From Streptosporangiaceae bacterium (GTDB lineage Bacteria; Actinomycetota; Actinomycetes; Streptosporangiales; Streptosporangiaceae): DNA of 7,774 nt. The notes under the pieces are model-generated. The model had not been told where the DNA came from. It was given only the letters and a program-made list of their open reading frames with translations, and searched no databases. The stretch covers positions 1-7,774 of the forward strand of contig JAICWX010000376.1 of the NCBI GenBank assembly GCA_025934635.1, written 5' to 3'. Positions 6,504-7,774 of the stretch are shown one piece after another (within the stretch, counting starts at the first letter, position 1; every line of letters begins with the position of its first letter). The position numbers and the translations under genes are program-made.

Positions 6504-7742
6504 ATGAGTATCGGCCACGATGACGCCGCGCGCGTCACCGCCGGAGTTGACTGGGCCAAGGACGACCACGCCGTTTGCGTCGTCGGCGGCCAGGGCGAGG
6601 CCCTGGAGCGGTTCACCGTCCGCCATGACGCGGCCGGGCTGCGGCAGATGGCCGCCCGCCTGCTGCGCGCCGGGGCGCTGCAGGCCGGCATCGAGCGCAG
6701 CGACGGCCCGGCCGTCGATGCACTGCTGGCGGCCGGGCTGGCGGTGTTCGTCATCCCGCCGGGCCAGGTCAAGAACCTGCGCGGCCGGTACAGGTCGGTC
6801 GGCAGCAAGGACGACCGGTTCGACGCCTACGTCCTGGCCGACGTGGTCCGCACCGACATCCGCAGGCTGCGGCCGATGGAGCGCGACAGCGAGCAGACCG
6901 CCGCCCTGCGCTCGACGGTGCGCGCCCGCCGCGACCTCGTCGGCCACCGGGTCGCCGCCGCCAACCAGCTGCGCGCCCACCTGCAGAACGTGTTCCCGGC
7001 CGCCGCGGAGCTGTTCGCTCACGTCGACTCCGAGATCACCCTGGCGTTCCTGAGCCGCTTCACCACCCAGGAGCAAGCCGACTGGCTGTCGCCGAAAAGG
7101 CTGGCCGCCTGGCTGAAGTCCGTCGCCTACAGCGGCAGGACCGACCCCGGGGTGCTGCACGCCCGGCTGCTGGCCGCGCCCCGCGGCAAGGCCGGCCCGC
7201 ACGCCCGCCTCCACGCCGGGACCACCCTCGCCCTGGTCGCCGTCCTGCGGGCCCTGAACACCCAGATCCAGGCCCTGGCCGCCAGCATCGGCGCCCAGCT
7301 GGACGCTCACCCCGACGCTCCGGTCTTCACGTCGCTGCCCCGCTCCGGCACCGTCCGCGCCGCCCGGCTGCTCGCCGAGATCGGCGACGCCCGCGGCCGC
7401 TTCCCCACCCGCGACTCCCTGACCGGCCTGGCCGGGGTCGCCCCCTACACCAGCCAGTCGGGCAAGGTCAAAACCGTCGCGTTCCGCTGGGAAGCCGACA
7501 AGCAGCTCCGCGACGCCCTCTGCGACTTCGCCGGAGACTCCCGCCGCGCCAGCCCCTGGGCCGCCAGCCTCTACGACAAGGCCATCGCCCGCGGCTGCGA
7601 CCACCCCCACGCCGTCCGCATCCTCGCCCGCGCCTGGGCACACGTCATCTGGCGCTGCTGGCAAGACCACGCCCCCTACAACCCCGCCACCCACAACAGC
7701 CTCCAGGCAATCCTCAAACAGCAGGAGCCAACCACCGCCTGA
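6504..7742 (+). CDS. IS110-family DEDD transposase (bridge-RNA-guided recombinase)
   Basis: A 412-residue recombinase that would excise the IS as a circle and insert it at sites chosen by its bridge RNA. The N-terminal RuvC-like DEDD domain (about residues 10-150) has Asp16 (GVDWAKD), Glu64 (AGIERSDG), and Asp104 and Asp107 in SKDDRFDAYVLAD, the expected D-E-DxxD pattern. A helical linker follows. The C-terminal IS116/IS110/IS902-type domain covers about 270-350 (FTSLPRSGTVRAARLLAEIG, then LAGVAPYTSQSG). The likely nucleophile is Ser319 in the conserved Ser-Gly of that segment, by analogy with the catalytic serine of IS621. The ATG start has a Shine-Dalgarno sequence five bases upstream, and the bridge RNA lies in the 5' non-coding end. 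The length is normal for the family and the frame is unbroken, so the protein is probably functional. A long open frame on the opposite strand is a GC-bias shadow. Confidence 0.95.
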   Translation: MSIGHDDAARVTAGVDWAKDDHAVCVVGGQGEALERFTVRHDAAGLRQMAARLLRAGALQAGIERSDGPAVDALLAAGLAVFVIPPGQVKNLRGRYRSVGSKDDRFDAYVLADVVRTDIRRLRPMERDSEQTAALRSTVRARRDLVGHRVAAANQLRAHLQNVFPAAAELFAHVDSEITLAFLSRFTTQEQADWLSPKRLAAWLKSVAYSGRTDPGVLHARLLAAPRGKAGPHARLHAGTTLALVAVLRALNTQIQALAASIGAQLDAHPDAPVFTSLPRSGTVRAARLLAEIGDARGRFPTRDSLTGLAGVAPYTSQSGKVKTVAFRWEADKQLRDALCDFAGDSRRASPWAASLYDKAIARGCDHPHAVRILARAWAHVIWRCWQDHAPYNPATHNSLQAILKQQEPTTA

Positions 7743-7753
7743 CCCCGAAGGGG
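7743..7753 (+). terminator. Short GC hairpin after the transposase stop
   Basis: ccccgaagggg begins right after the TGA and can form a 4-bp G/C stem with a 3-base loop. There is no T-run, so strong termination is doubtful. It could instead be a structural part of the IS right end. Confidence 0.35.
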
Positions 7754-7759
7754 TTGACA
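7754..7759 (+). promoter_or_regulatory. Outward -35 box (TTGACA) in the IS right end
   Basis: A perfect sigma70-type -35 hexamer lies eight bases inside the right core and points outward. In IS110 circles, the right-to-left junction is known to build a promoter for the bridge RNA. Joined here at CT, the -10 position 18 bases on would be CACCAT (6249-6254), which keeps only the A at position 2 and the T at position 6. The -35 box is plain; the -10 box is weak. In the present insertion the downstream part lies outside the window. Confidence 0.5.
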
Positions 7760-7767
7760 CAGGGCAA

Positions 7768-7774
7768 CTCATGC
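7768..7774 (+). other. Right CT core and right target half-site of the IS110 insertion
   Basis: CT followed by CATGC is perfectly complementary to the right target guide at 6357-6363. The CATG contains, on the minus strand, the ATG that originally began the 91-residue gene. The window ends here, so only five bases of the right flank are visible. Confidence 0.75.

Larger units (their letters stand above)
6241..7769 (+). mobile_element. Complete IS110-family insertion sequence, 1529 bp
   Basis: The element consists of a long left non-coding end (6241-6503) with a bridge RNA, one DEDD transposase gene, and a short right end (7743-7769). Long-left and short-right ends are the layout of the IS110 group rather than IS1111. 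The boundaries follow from the CT core dinucleotide at 6239-6240 and 7768-7769 and from guide matches in the bridge RNA. There are no terminal inverted repeats, as usual for the family. Joining left flank, CT and right flank (7770-7774) regenerates an ATG for the 91-residue gene, which independently supports both ends. The size is normal for IS110 elements (about 1.2-1.6 kb). All parts look intact, so it may be active. Confidence 0.88.

Noticed and set aside
4489..6507. 672-codon open frame on the + strand across the conjugation genes
   Set aside because: It is antisense to the FtsK-like gene with its Walker motifs and to the 91-residue gene. Its product is low-complexity and rich in Gly, Arg, Asp and Pro, with no family motif: a typical high-GC shadow frame.
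6240..7772. 510-codon open frame on the - strand through the IS110 element
   Set aside because: It is antisense to the transposase with a complete DEDD motif and also runs through the bridge RNA. The translation is Gly/Val-rich and repetitive without recognisable domains.
1..7774. tRNA, rRNA, CRISPR array or tRNA-type attachment site
   Set aside because: No cloverleaf, rRNA-like block or regularly spaced repeat was seen on either strand.

Overview
The window is high-GC DNA with strong G/C bias at third codon positions, GTG and ATG starts, and protein families typical of actinomycetes (Streptomyces or Frankia-like). The species cannot be told from it. It is an accessory region: a fragment of an actinomycete integrative and conjugative element (AICE-like) that has been hit by two further mobile elements.

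Left part (about 13-4324, + strand): a compact three-gene cassette of a tyrosine recombinase (102-1370), a much larger tyrosine recombinase (1367-3880) and a small conserved-looking protein (3877-4293). Both junctions are 4-base GTGA overlaps, so the genes look translationally coupled. The cassette is bracketed by a perfect 10-bp inverted repeat (13-22 and 4315-4324). The right copy lies where a minus-strand DUF2637-type gene stops matching its family. Two different tyrosine recombinases plus a small third protein recall Tn554 (TnpA/TnpB/TnpC), but the sizes differ and the third protein does not look like TnpC.

Middle part (4287-6243, - strand): the remains of a conjugation module, read right to left: a 91-residue protein, an FtsK/SpoIIIE-type DNA translocase with intact Walker A and B motifs, and the first 53 codons of the DUF2637-type membrane protein, cut by the cassette.

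Right part (6241-7769, + strand): a complete IS110-family insertion sequence of 1529 bp. Its ends can be fixed by reading its bridge RNA. The long left non-coding end folds into two loops. The first carries guides matching the DNA flanking the insertion (6227-6240 on the left, 7768-7774 on the right). The second carries guides matching the element's own ends. Joining the flanks across the element restores an ATG at the start of the 91-residue gene. The IS therefore went in directly at that gene's start codon and now supplies a GTG start and a Shine-Dalgarno-like sequence from its own left end.

Together, the conjugation genes are cut off from their original upstream DNA by the IS and broken downstream by the recombinase cassette. 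The most informative items are the self-consistent bridge RNA and target assignment, the start-codon replacement, and the paired-recombinase cassette.
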